DNA from: Sepioteuthis lessoniana
Lineage: Eukaryota > Mollusca > Cephalopoda > Myopsida > Loliginidae
Direction of reading: 5' to 3'
Assembly: GCA_963585895.1 (NCBI GenBank)
Contig: CAUZXS010000153.1
Location: forward strand, 93,313 to 157,312
Length of the DNA stretch: 64,000 nucleotides
The position numbers and the translations under genes were made by a program. Positions 54,808-64,000 of the stretch are shown one piece after another. Position 1 is the first letter of the stretch, and each line of letters starts with the position of its first letter. The notes below the pieces were generated by a model. The model saw nothing but the letters and a program-made list of their open reading frames with translations, was not told where the DNA came from and searched no databases.

Positions 54808-54838
<31 letters not shown>
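54030..54838. other. Unassigned DNA with GA and CT runs
   Basis: GA run at 54203-54222, a CT run at 54810-54841. The remaining sequence shows no family match; short frames are not credible. Confidence 0.5.
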
Positions 54839-54842
<4 letters not shown>

Positions 54843-54845
<3 letters not shown>

Positions 54846-55135
54846 CATCTCTATCGTCCATCGCCTTCAGTAGGTCCTCGAGACTTCATCCCGTGTCTGT
54901 CCAGAACTGTTGTAGATAAGTTCTAACAAGAAGTTCAGCACATGCTCGTCCGTGTGAAGGCATCCACAGGAGAACGTTGCTTATGAGTTCGCCCTTACTT
55001 TTCTAGTAGTGTCTCGCATGTCTTGATCGTCTGATTTGAATAGTTTTAGAGATGGGAAATAGGTGACCGTATAGCTGCCGTTTTGTGGGATGCTGCTTCC
55101 AGGATTTGTTAAATATGGATCGTAGCATTCTTAAA
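54843..55135 (-). pseudogene. RTE-like LINE fragment
   Basis: On the minus strand a degraded NGSYTVTYFPS...RDTTRKVRANS...CGCLHTDEHV block corresponds to the C-terminal region that follows RT in RTE-like copies. Frames are broken. A relative lies at 58396-58700. Confidence 0.45.
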
Positions 55136-55365
55136 AGAAGGAAAGAGAGTTATTGTTATCGGTGCAGAAAATGGAACCAGCGAGCCGATTTCACATTCCA
55201 ATAAACGTTTAGAATTCGTATATCAATATGTAATAATTGTTGTCCTTCTCATCTGTTTTTATCAGAATGAACCTCATTATCCTCCCAGCCAGGGGTAAAG
55301 GTTGAGTAGAACCACAAATGTTCTTCGATAAGTATGACTTTAGCTTTAAATAACCCATGAAGATT

Positions 55366-55796
55366 TGTATGTTCGACATACATATACATATATATGCAGA
55401 AACATAATCAAACATAATGACGAACTTCAATGAACGAACGAATACACTTCTTTATAAAATATATCTCTCAGAATTTATTCTCGAAATGGTGATGTTTCTT
55501 GTGTGTGAGAGGTGAGTGGAGACAAGTACGGACTGTTATTTTAACTCAAAATTCTTCTGACCATAGCAGCACTTCTTCCTCATCTTGGCTGGGGTTGCTC
55601 ATCCGTGGGTCACAGAGGGCCCAAAGCCCTCTGTCTGCCGCTGGCTCTCAATTCGGCATCTTGTCTCCAACTGACTCAAGCCGTCTGTGTACTGGTTATA
55701 TTATTGTTTAACGTCCACCTGATTCTACTGTTTTTCCGTTTATTTACACAGGTGCATCTCTTGATTGACGGCTCGGTCGAGGGTCAATATGTTACA
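55366..55796 (-). mobile_element. Solo LTR, family LTR-F
   Basis: Plus-strand ends TGTATGTTCGAC and ATATGTTACA, with GATT at 55362-55365 and 55797-55800. It interrupts a SINE 3' module (AATAACCCATGAA and GATGTGCCATC). High similarity to 38177-38602, including the GGGCCCAAAGCCCTC block. Confidence 0.85.
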
Positions 55797-56094
55797 GATT
55801 GATGTGCCATCAGATAAATAACCAAAACCAATAGAAAATTTACCTAATGATATAAATCTGATTCATTACTGAACTGATCAAAGTTTATTAATCCTTTTGA
55901 TAAAGATGATTAATATTCCTTAAGATGAACTGAAAAACTCGCACTGCTTTTAAATTGGAATTAAAGTAACCTGGATCAAATGTATTTTGTATTAATCTCT
56001 AAGTTTCTGTAAAGTCTGTTATAATGATAAGCCAAGTTAATCTTATTACCTTAAAACAATAGAGACTACTGATCAGTTTAGTTCAGTTTAGGTT

Positions 56095-57548
56095 AGCTTG
56101 ATTTTATGGCATATCAACCACTGTTGGTTATTTTATCCCAGAAGCTGTTTTTACATATATCAAATATATGATTTGTAAACAAATTTTGTAGATACTCACA
56201 GCTATTTGTAATAATTCAATTTAGTATAAATCAACAAACTTAAATGATTCATTGTATTACTATGTACAAGGCTCATTAAATAAGTTTCCAGACTTTTTAC
56301 GAATAGGCACTTTTATTGATATTACAAACATGAAACTCTAGTCCCCTTGTTGTACCGTCCCAACAACTTCTGGAAGGCTCCATGGGAATCCTCTTCGTCA
56401 CAGCCTCTTTCATCTCTTCAATTGTTTCATAAGGACAGCCTCTGAGCTTAGGGAATAACCAAAAGTCACAGGAAGGAAGGTCTGGACTATAGTGGGAACC
56501 CAGTGCATGTAGATCATGCCAGTGCTGTCAAAAAAAGGGATCATCAAAAGTTTGCAGGTAGATTTGCTAATCTGTCCTTCTTGGTAACTCTGTGTCTTAG
56601 TCTCTGGGTCATAGCAGAAGATCCAGCTTTCATCGCAGGTCACCAGAGCATCAAGAACTGCGGGATCTAAATTGATCAGCTCGACCATCTCCCTGCTGTC
56701 ATGACAACGTCTTTCTTTCTGATCTTCTCTGAGAACCCTTGGGAGAAACTTTGTGCAAATCTTCCGCATCTCCAGTTCCTCGTGAATAATTGTGTGTACA
56801 GTTCCCACACTGACAACAAACAGTGCACTTGTTGTCTCTATAGACACACGACGATCATTATCCATTAAATTCAACTCTGGTGTTCTGACTTACTTACTCC
56901 TCCCACACCTCTTACCATCCCTCATAGACTCCCTTCCTTCCTTGAATCTCTTATGCCACTCAAAAACTGATGATTGATTCATGCAAGATGGTTGAAAAGC
57001 CGCCTGAAGCATTCTATACGTTTCTGTGGCATTTTTTTTCAAGTTTAAAACAATTTTATTGCATATCATTCTTCTAAAGTGTCCTCACGTCCAGATTGCA
57101 TTTTTGAAATTCACCAGCTGTGACAATCAGGTTTTAGTAGGGTGTATTCCAATTCCTGCTGTAGCTGTTCATTTGAAGCTGAAAAATTTGAAGCTAAAAA
57201 CTAGTCAGTCATCTCATGAGATGTATAGCAATAACATAATGAATTTTCAATAGTCTACAACAATTTTAAATGCCTGTACAAAAAAAGTCTGGAAACTTAT
57301 TGAAGGCACCTCGTATCACTGACAATTCAATAAACATTAGTCATTTGTTTATACACAGTTAAATGATCAAACAGTTCTATTTCAAAAAATTCGATTTAGC
57401 ATGAGTCATTTGTTTGCACTCGTTTTAAATGTCAAACAGTTCTCTTTCACTCATAGATGAGACCCATATAAGGTGCTATCACTCCAGGGCAGAATAGACC
57501 TGGGAACGATGGCAACGACATTCCCCAAAGCTCCAACATTACTGAAGC
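56095..57548 (-). repeat. Repeat R split by a mariner
   Basis: 56095-56264 (3' module and internal block) and 57316-57548 (internal block to 5' body) join without loss when the mariner and one TA are removed; compare TATTGCTATGTATCAGTAAC at 15393. Confidence 0.8.
56267..57313 (-). mobile_element. MAR-1 mariner copy retaining the middle
   Basis: TA at 56265-56266 and 57314-57315. This copy keeps the central transposase (56410-56874): TIIHEELEMRKICTKFLPRV, then ALVTCDESWIFCYDPETK with the first catalytic Asp (CDESW), and MIYMHWVP. It then jumps to a broken equivalent of YSPD..CDFWLF (frameshifted), losing about 350 bp with the second catalytic region. The N-terminal helix-turn-helix lies at 56880-57080 with shifts. 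There is no CCCTAA patch here, so it represents the pre-patch form with a different deletion. Confidence 0.85.
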
Positions 57549-57549
57549 C

Positions 57550-58225
57550 TCACCGTCAAATTGTTATATACGATAACAATAATATCAATCATAACAGTAC
57601 ATATACAAATGCAAAATACAATTGCACATATGCAAATACAGGCGGATTCTGTTGCTTCAGATACGAACGGTTTATTAACTTCTGACTTCGGTTCATGGCG
57701 ACACGAGGAGAGAGACACAATTCTTAAAAGTCTTTGCTAACCATACTATCTGACTCCACCCTTACGTGCGGCGCATCTTGTGATGTCTAAGATCTCTGTC
57801 GGTAGCGATCCGAAAATCCCAACTCCATCTTTCAACGGCCCAAATCCAACTCTCAATAGCCGAATACCCAATTCTCGCCTCAATGGCAGAAATTCAACTC
57901 TATGCCTCAATGGTAGAAACTGAATTCTCTGCCTCCATGGTCCAATCTTAACTGACTCTTTTTTCAAAATCCCCAAATTCTCTGGAACATCTCTTCCGGG
58001 CATGACGTCATCCACACTCCAGCCCCATTTCTTCTCTGGAGGTTTGTTATAAGAAATGGCGATTGTCATATCCTTTGCACACGAGCGTAAAACTGTACCC
58101 TATGACTATGCACCTGAACTCTTAACCCGAATAATTCAAAGCCTTACCAAACTGAATGAGAAAATGATTAATATAAAAAAATCATTCCTTAATTATATAA
58201 CAAAATTTTTTGATACAATATACAA
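57550..58225. other. Unassigned DNA
   Basis: A block near 57800-57960 repeats AACTCNNNNCCTCAATGG-like phrases (imperfect 30-bp periodicity), readable as an LPLR..VEFLPLR repeat on the minus strand. Not recognised. Confidence 0.4.
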
Positions 58226-58227
58226 GA

Positions 58228-58302
58228 CACACGTTGGGAGAGGTATTACCCCTTTGCAAAAAAGTATCTGGTGTATTCTACAGCCCCAGCCAATTGGGCT
58301 TG
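58228..58302 (-). repeat. Repeat R 5' fragment
   Basis: ATTACCCCTTTGCAAAAAAG to TACAGCCCCAGCCAATTGGGC matches the 5' end in reverse. Confidence 0.65.
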
Positions 58303-58395
58303 AGTTGTAATCAGAATGACTTCATGATAAATTTGATGCTATCAACATTATAATCCCAAGACGTGCTGATAGTATGAATTTCCCAATTATTCATC

Positions 58396-58700
58396 GCTCT
58401 CGGCGGGTCCTCCGAACTTTATCTTGTGTACGCCAAGTTCCTGAATAAGTTCCTGTTGTTCGGCCAACACTGGCACGTCCATGGGTAGGGTTCAATTGAA
58501 GAATAGCCCATATGTGTTCGTCTTTGCTTCACCAGCAGTATCCAGCATGTTTTGTTGGTCTTGCTTGGGTTTTTGAGAAGGGAGGAATGTGGCCGTACAG
58601 CTGTTATTTCGTGGTGTGTTTCTTGCAAGATTTGCTCAAAATAGCTCATAGCATTCTTGTGTAGTTCCAATCAAGCTTTTTCTCTATGCGTCCATGGGTG
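58396..58700 (-). pseudogene. RTE-like LINE fragment
   Basis: Relative of 54843-55135 in the same orientation: NAMSYFEQILQETHHEITA, SFPPS-like, then SNKTCWILLVKQRRTHMGYS. Degraded. Confidence 0.45.
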
Positions 58701-58897
58701 CATCCACACAGTACTATAGACACAGCCACAGCTTGGAAGAAGCGATACTAACTGGTATGTATACAATCATTTAAAGTTTTTCAGAATCATTTTTTGCATA
58801 TTTAGCTATGAAAAAGTAATTCACTCCGTTTTCTGACTGGTTGAAATTAGAATAAGCAGTCGTAATAAAAATGTTCAAATTGAGGTGACCAGTTAGA

Positions 58898-58900
<3 letters not shown>

Positions 58901-58970
<70 letters not shown>
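58901..58970. repeat. CA-TA microsatellite
   Basis: About 20 CA units then about 14 TA units, immediately before a SINE-D 3' end. Confidence 0.95.
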
Positions 58971-58972
<2 letters not shown>

Positions 58973-58974
<2 letters not shown>

Positions 58975-59190
58975 TGGCGACCTTTGTCGAAGGTAACCCA
59001 AAGGCTCCCTTTTTCAATAGCTATGACACTGAGGTGTAGTGGAGAGCAATACTCCATTCCCTAGATTGCTCCACTTTACTCTTGATCCGTACCTTATAAA
59101 GCTAAGTGTTAAGCAAGGTAGCATCAAGTACCATTCAAGCATCAAGTATCATTCAAGGTTTAAGCAAGGCAGCATCAAGTACTATATATA
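58973..59190 (-). mobile_element. SINE-D copy with a local triplication
   Basis: 3' half of SINE-D in reverse (AAGTTGGCGACCTTTGTCG to GCTAAGTGTTAAGCAAGG). GCATCAAGTACCATTCAAG then repeats three times with variation (59120-59185). A TA run follows, next to the PLE. Confidence 0.7.
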
Positions 59191-60595
59191 TATATATATA
59201 TTCACCAGACACTTCCTCACGATATATAATTCGATAGCAAGAAACCTCACGTGTCATTTCATTTGCAGATAGCTTACCTATTCTTAAATTTACTGCTTTT
59301 GGGATTTGCTTGATTATATTTTTAGGGTGATTTGAATTAACATTAATGTACGATGGGTTCTGATTGGGTTTTATAAAAGGTTTATAGGAATTATTAGATA
59401 GATCTAAAGTGACATCCAAGAAATTGGCTATTTTAATATTAGATGAGATTTCTATTTTAAATCCCAAAAACTTAAAGGCCCTTATAATCCTTTTTTGTAT
59501 GCTAGAGCTAAGAGGGCCATTACTATTTGGGATATATAATAACCCATCATCCCTATAAATACCTACTTGTTGAGGACTAATGATTCTAGTGAGTATATCT
59601 AATATATATAAACCTACAAGGTCTGCTATTTGGGAGGAATCATACCCCCCCATTGGAACGTCAAAATTATCTAATCCATTTTTTACCCAAGTTGAATCGT
59701 TATTTTTTAAAACAGTTTTCCTACACGCTAATATTATTTCGTATTGTTCAACAGTTATATCTATATATTTACGGGCATAGTTAATGCTATCTATTAAAAT
59801 ATTTTTTGTTATGGAAGGATAGAAATCGATGATGTCAAATTGTATAAAAGTAGCTTTACTCTTATTTTTTATCCTTCTAAACCATTCAATGGTCTCATAA
59901 GAGTTCTCCCAAAGATTGCAATGGTTAGCCTTTTTTACACTATTGACAATATTTTGGATAATAAACTTAGATATCCTACCTAACTCTGTTTTAGAGGGGT
60001 TAATCAGTCTGGTTGGCAATTTATTTTCAAAATTTGGTTTATGATCCTTAAATAGAATATAAGCATCTTTCTTTTTAAATTTTCCTAACCTATCCTCAAT
60101 TTGCAATCTACTAGCAAAATTAGAAGTATCCTTATTTATTTGTTCAATAGTATTAATATAGTCTATTTTATAATTATTAGTAATTTTGCTCTTTAAAATT
60201 TCTTGATATTTAGAGGGTTTAATTTTATATATATTTTTTGATTTATCTGACTTCACCCATATATAATTAGACTTTTTTACTTCATTTATATCTTGGCTTA
60301 ATTTCATTTGAAAATTATTACGTACCTTCTTAAATTTAACCATTTTAATTAATTTAAATAAGTCCGTTTCAAACGAGTCTAGTAGTCTGTTATTTGGAGG
60401 AGTATTTTGAGATTTGAGGTTATAAACGTCTTTCTTGACATCGTCAGTATTTTTACATGAATCCAAGTAGAAAAAGGCCTTCCACCGCAATCTTTTGACG
60501 AAATCCACAATTTTCTCTGTCAAAGCCAATTGAAAAACATGGTAAGATGGAAAAGGGATATTTTTCAGTGAATATTCCGGAGTGTATTTATCCAT
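59153..60595 (-). pseudogene. Truncated PLE gene (RT only)
   Basis: The minus-strand frame starts MDKYTPEYSL and is identical in translation to the full copy for 446 residues, including FDIIDFYPSI (253-262), GGYDSSQIADLVG (316-328), YRDDG (347-351) and NFLDVTLDL (391-399). At about 59257, inside LSANE, it breaks into unrelated sequence adding 34 junk residues that read through a TA microsatellite. The GIY-YIG domain is absent. It lies downstream of the full copy in the same orientation (the 3' member of a tandem), so it is truncated at its 3' end, unusual for elements that mainly lose 5' ends. Confidence 0.85.
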
Positions 60596-60672
60596 TTCTG
60601 AATTGGTAGGGTTTCGGATGATTTTTAAAATTGGAATTTTCCAAAAGAGAGCTCAACCATTCAGGAGCAAAA

Positions 60673-60725
60673 AGAGAATACTTAGTCCAGTTAAACCGGA
60701 GTTCGGAGTAATTCCATCAGGACAA
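60673..60725 (-). repeat. 53-bp pLTR segment, direct copy
   Basis: Perfect reverse complement of 63584-63636; also present with a few changes at 18833-18876. Confidence 0.9.
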
Positions 60726-60818
60726 GAAAATATTCGTGAATATTTAGATCTTCCTGGTAAAGAGCTCAATGTATCAATTATACAGAGCAATAATTTCATT
60801 AAGAAAAAAACAACGAAA

Positions 60819-60919
60819 CCAATCACAAAGGATTATAAATTTATTTCAATCCTGTTACGCATTTTTGAAATTTTCAAAAACACGAAAAAAAATTAACAGG
60901 ACTTCATCAGATCAATTAG
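60819..60919 (-). ncRNA. Hammerhead ribozyme in the PLE pLTR
   Basis: On the minus strand: CTGATGA (60910-60904); stem II AGTCCTGTT (60903-60895) with AACAGGATT (60856-60848), nine pairs with one G-U; GAAA (60847-60844); a short stem III from palindromic ATAAATTTAT; H17 = A at 60834, placing cleavage between 60834 and 60833. Stem I pairs GAT (60913-60911) with ATC (60833-60831), then an internal loop, then CTAAT (60919-60915) with ATTGG (60823-60819). All core positions match the consensus. Hammerheads in pLTRs are established for PLEs; activity here is inferred, not shown. Confidence 0.8.
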
Positions 60920-61381
60920 ATAAAAAAACTGGAGTAGACACATGAGAGTGGGAGGGGATAGAAAAGTGAGAGGGGATAGAAGAGGGGTGAAGAGTTATCT
61001 CTTCATTGAGCCCACTTCCGTTTTAAATTTAAATTTACGGTTGGCAATGTAGTACATTTATTTTAAAACAATTTTTTTAAAAAAATTTTTTCTATAGACT
61101 TAAATTACAGATATTTCTAATTAGATTTAAATTTTAATTAATAATCTCACGTAAAGATGCAGTAATAGATATATTAAAACAAAAACAAATATTTAATTTA
61201 CTTAAATATTTTAAAATTTCAAAAATTTCAAAATATCAGTCACATTTTTTATGCTTAGTACATATATATTATATGCTATTTCATAATTTTCTATCTAATA
61301 ATTTATTATAATTATTCTCAAAATTAAACCTCATTCTCAAATAAATTTATGCTTTATAAAAAAATTTTTTTACTTAATTAT

Positions 61382-63538
61382 TTATAGTTTAAATTTGGCC
61401 CTATGTCTACACCTGGCTATTAGTTCATTTCTCTTATTTAGTAAAATTTTTGGCTCAGGAAAAAGCAAAATGTGGATCTTTTCTTCAAGACATAGATTGC
61501 ACCTACTATCGAAAGATTTTGGGGTACTAGATCTTTTCAATATGGACCATTGAATGTCAGGGGTTAACCCTTTATTTTTTAATCCCCAATAATGTTTTGA
61601 TAGAGCAGTTTGATTTTTTTGATGCTCATGGGTAAAGGAATATTTATGATTTCCATATCTAATCTTGAAATTAGTAGAAGAAACGCCAATATAATATTTC
61701 TTATCACTTATGTCCTCTTTTGGATAAATAATAGCTTGGTATACTACATTATCTAAACTACACAAACCATTCATTGGACAATCACTTTGAGATTTACAAT
61801 TACATTCTATTTTTTTACTATTAATGTTATTATTATTTACTTGGTTATGAAATTTATTAATTAATTTATTATTATGGCTATTTATTATTTGAGAAATATT
61901 ATTAGTGCAAGAATAACTTATTTTCAAGGTTTTCCTATTAAATATTTTATGCAATATATTATCTTGTTTAAAATGTTTATCTATCAGTCTCAAAAAATAT
62001 TTACCTACATCTATATTGGCTAGTTTACAAAAAGGGGGGTTAAACCATATAATTTTCCTTTTTCTATTTTTTTGAACATAATTATTATTTTCTTTAGTAA
62101 ATTCAGTTGTTATATTTTGTTTTAAATACCTAAAATCCTCATTAAAACCACTATTTTTAAGGGCTTCTATATATCTTTTACTACTCTCTTTGAAAATCTT
62201 TTCATTTGCAGATAGCTTACCTATTCTTAAATTTACTGCTTTTGGGATTTGCTTGATTATATTTTTAGGGTGATTTGAATTAACATTAATGTACGATGGG
62301 TTCTGATTGGGTTTTATAAAAGGTTTATAGGAATTATTAGATAGATCTAAAGTGACATCCAAGAAATTGGCTATTTTAATATTAGATGAGATTTCTATTT
62401 TAAATCCCAAAAACTTAAAGGCCCTTATAATCCTTTTTTGTATGCTAGAGCTAAGAGGGCCATTACTATTTGGGATATATAATAACCCATCATCCCTATA
62501 AATACCTACTTGTTGAGGACTAATGATTCTAGTGAGTATATCTAATATATATAAACCTACAAGGTCTGCTATTTGGGAGGAATCATACCCCCCCATTGGA
62601 ACGTCAAAATTATCTAATCCATTTTTTACCCAAGTTGAATCGTTATTTTTTAAAACAGTTTTCCTACACGCTAATATTATTTCGTATTGTTCAACAGTTA
62701 TATCTATATATTTACGGGCATAGTTAATGCTATCTATTAAAATATTTTTTGTTATGGAAGGATAGAAATCGATGATGTCAAATTGTATAAAAGTAGCTTT
62801 ACTCTTATTTTTTATCCTTCTAAACCATTCAATGGTCTCATAAGAGTTCTCCCAAAGATTGCAATGGTTAGCCTTTTTTACACTATTGACAATATTTTGG
62901 ATAATAAACTTAGATATCCTACCTAACTCTGTTTTAGAGGGGTTAATCAGTCTGGTTGGCAATTTATTTTCAAAATTTGGTTTATGATCCTTAAATAGAA
63001 TATAAGCATCTTTCTTTTTAAATTTTCCTAACCTATCCTCAATTTGCAATCTACTAGCAAAATTAGAAGTATCCTTATTTATTTGTTCAATAGTATTAAT
63101 ATAGTCTATTTTATAATTATTAGTAATTTTGCTCTTTAAAATTTCTTGATATTTAGAGGGTTTAATTTTATATATATTTTTTGATTTATCTGACTTCACC
63201 CATATATAATTAGACTTTTTTACTTCATTTATATCTTGGCTTAATTTCATTTGAAAATTATTACGTACCTTCTTAAATTTAACCATTTTAATTAATTTAA
63301 ATAAGTCCGTTTCAAACGAGTCTAGTAGTCTGTTATTTGGAGGAGTATTTTGAGATTTGAGGTTATAAACGTCTTTCTTGACATCGTCAGTATTTTTACA
63401 TGAATCCAAGTAGAAAAAGGCCTTCCACCGCAATCTTTTGACGAAATCCACAATTTTCTCTGTCAAAGCCAATTGAAAAACATGGTAAGATGGAAAAGGG
63501 ATATTTTTCAGTGAATATTCCGGAGTGTATTTATCCAT
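61382..63538 (-). CDS. Penelope-like reverse transcriptase with GIY-YIG endonuclease
   Basis: An uninterrupted 718-codon gene. N-terminal region 1-190; RT core with RLINPSK (196-202), FDIIDFYPSI (253-262, first catalytic Asp), GGYDSSQIADLVG (316-328), YRDDG (347-351, catalytic pair) and NFLDVTLDL (391-399); a CNCKSQSDCPMNGLC Cys cluster (579-593); then a GIY-YIG nuclease with VVYQA (598-602), YYIGV (615-619), FKIRYGNH (624-631), a CNLCLEEK block with Glu (about 680-687), LLNKRNE and RCRHR near the end. Domain order RT then EN is that of EN+ PLEs. The start ATG is shared by both tandem copies. RDDG rather than YxDD and the Cys cluster suggest a Neptune-like group, but I cannot place it without a tree. 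Expected role: copies its own RNA at nicked target DNA. It looks intact and possibly active. Confidence 0.9.
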   Translation of the reverse strand: MDKYTPEYSLKNIPFPSYHVFQLALTEKIVDFVKRLRWKAFFYLDSCKNTDDVKKDVYNLKSQNTPPNNRLLDSFETDLFKLIKMVKFKKVRNNFQMKLSQDINEVKKSNYIWVKSDKSKNIYKIKPSKYQEILKSKITNNYKIDYINTIEQINKDTSNFASRLQIEDRLGKFKKKDAYILFKDHKPNFENKLPTRLINPSKTELGRISKFIIQNIVNSVKKANHCNLWENSYETIEWFRRIKNKSKATFIQFDIIDFYPSITKNILIDSINYARKYIDITVEQYEIILACRKTVLKNNDSTWVKNGLDNFDVPMGGYDSSQIADLVGLYILDILTRIISPQQVGIYRDDGLLYIPNSNGPLSSSIQKRIIRAFKFLGFKIEISSNIKIANFLDVTLDLSNNSYKPFIKPNQNPSYINVNSNHPKNIIKQIPKAVNLRIGKLSANEKIFKESSKRYIEALKNSGFNEDFRYLKQNITTEFTKENNNYVQKNRKRKIIWFNPPFCKLANIDVGKYFLRLIDKHFKQDNILHKIFNRKTLKISYSCTNNISQIINSHNNKLINKFHNQVNNNNINSKKIECNCKSQSDCPMNGLCSLDNVVYQAIIYPKEDISDKKYYIGVSSTNFKIRYGNHKYSFTHEHQKNQTALSKHYWGLKNKGLTPDIQWSILKRSSTPKSFDSRCNLCLEEKIHILLFPEPKILLNKRNELIARCRHRAKFKL

Positions 63539-63583
63539 TTCTGAATTGGTAGGGTTTCGGATGATTTTTAAAATTGGAATTTT

Positions 63584-63636
63584 CTTGTCCTGATGGAATT
63601 ACTCCGAACTCCGGTTTAACTGGACTAAGTATTCTC
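63584..63636 (+). repeat. 53-bp inverted pLTR segment at the PLE 5' end
   Basis: CTTGTCCTGATGGAATTACT to GGACTAAGTATTCTC, the exact reverse complement of 60673-60725, joined to the element within GGAATTTTC about 45 bp upstream of the gene start. Confidence 0.9.
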
Positions 63637-63698
63637 TCTCTCTATATATATATATATACTCACACGGACTTATATATATATATATATATATATATATA
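63637..63698. repeat. CT/TA microsatellite at the PLE boundary
   Basis: CT and two TA runs separated by CTCACACGGACT, flanking the 5' boundary of the PLE. TA runs also flank the PLE copy at 18833. Confidence 0.9.
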
Positions 63699-63699
63699 C

Positions 63700-64000
63700 G
63701 ATAGAGTTTTTCGATTTGTTAGAAGCCAACACAATGCCAAGCGTTTTGGCTCAGATGTTCCAGACACTAAAAGAATTATATATATATGTGTGTGTGTATG
63801 TATCTCTACAGTCATCCACCGACAGATCAGTTTCATTCTATCAGAACTCATCAGTGTGGTTAGGCATATTAGCTTCACGTAGCCGGGATCGAAATACGGT
63901 TGACTCAAACGCCAATCCAAGCTTCTAACCCTTCAGCCACGAGAAGCTAGTAGCATTGAAGTAAATTCTAAACGGATATGAATCACAATTACTATTGTTT
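63700..64000. other. SINE-like end of the window
   Basis: The minus strand of 63860-63950 has a tRNA-like look (GCTGAAGGGTTAGAAGC, then a GTTTGAGTCAACCG segment), and 63715-63760 reads TTAGAAGCCAACACAATGCC. A further SINE family is possible but no second copy lies in this window. Confidence 0.3.

Larger units (their letters stand above)
59257..63640 (-). mobile_element. Tandem Penelope-like element
   Basis: In sense (minus) order: a TA/CT microsatellite, a 53-bp inverted pLTR segment (63636-63584), the full gene (63538-61382), a 3' untranslated/pLTR linker with a hammerhead (60919-60819) and the forward version of the 53-bp segment (60725-60673), then a second gene start truncated at 59257. 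59257-60641 and 62199-63583 are both 1385 bp and appear identical wherever I compared them. This head-to-tail form with pLTR and partial second copy is known for PLEs. Confidence 0.85.

Noticed and set aside
59580-59780. Plus-strand frame repeated identically at 62523-62723
   Set aside because: Both are antisense shadows of the duplicated PLE reverse transcriptase.

Overview
This is 64 kb of repeat-dense, AT-rich animal DNA. I see no complete host gene, no intact operon-like or prokaryotic structure, and no true tRNA or rRNA gene. Several tRNA-derived SINE families, LINE fragments, mariner copies, solo LTRs and very long dinucleotide runs are all typical of a metazoan. The SINE complement (a tRNA head, an own body, and a 3' module shared between families) together with an EN+ Penelope-like element fits a mollusc, and a cephalopod such as an octopus is my best guess. 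That species guess rests on remembered repeat style, not on a database match.

Layout. 1-1158: two minus-strand 3' ends of a LINE with a restriction-like endonuclease domain (called L1-REL here), separated by TAA repeats. 2100-6370: a long repeat fragment (repeat R), a mariner deletion derivative, SINE-A copies and an older mariner (MAR-2). 7000-13300: a degraded LTR, SINE-C copies, a hidden LINE C-terminus, a possible 3'-terminal exon at 8190-8413, nested SINEs and more repeat R. 13640-14097: 3' end of an RTE-like LINE. 15200-18770: repeat R copies, one interrupted by a solo LTR (family LTR-E). 18833-19567: a 5'-truncated Penelope-like element (PLE) with a hammerhead remnant. 20000-30240: microsatellites, repeat R, SINE-B, SINE-D, SINE-F, an LTR-E copy, a second mariner derivative and a large hairpin. 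30243-43170: the L1-REL district, with head-to-tail 3' ends separated by TAA repeats, two large minisatellites (29 bp and 38 bp units), and one LINE copy split by SINE-B and LTR insertions. 43470-49100: solo LTRs with clean 4-bp target duplications, a third mariner derivative, SINEs and a 71-bp tandem repeat. 49200-50504: a decayed Helitron with its 3' terminus. 50763-59190: a chimeric SINE, LTRs, RTE fragments and a fourth mariner copy. 59257-63640: a PLE with an uninterrupted 718-codon reverse transcriptase/GIY-YIG gene, in tandem with a second, truncated copy; the linker between them carries a hammerhead ribozyme that can be folded by hand.

How the parts relate. Nesting gives a relative chronology: repeat R, SINE-C, SINE-D, SINE-F and L1-REL are older hosts; SINE-B, mariner and the LTRs inserted into them later, often with readable target-site duplications. 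The PLE looks youngest, because its gene is open and its two copies translate identically over 446 residues. The most interesting items are the PLE/hammerhead structure with its inverted 53-bp 5' junction, the mariner derivatives whose internal deletion is patched with telomere-like TTAGGG repeats, a SINE made of the head of one family and the tail of another, and the minisatellites that appear to grow out of LINE sequence.
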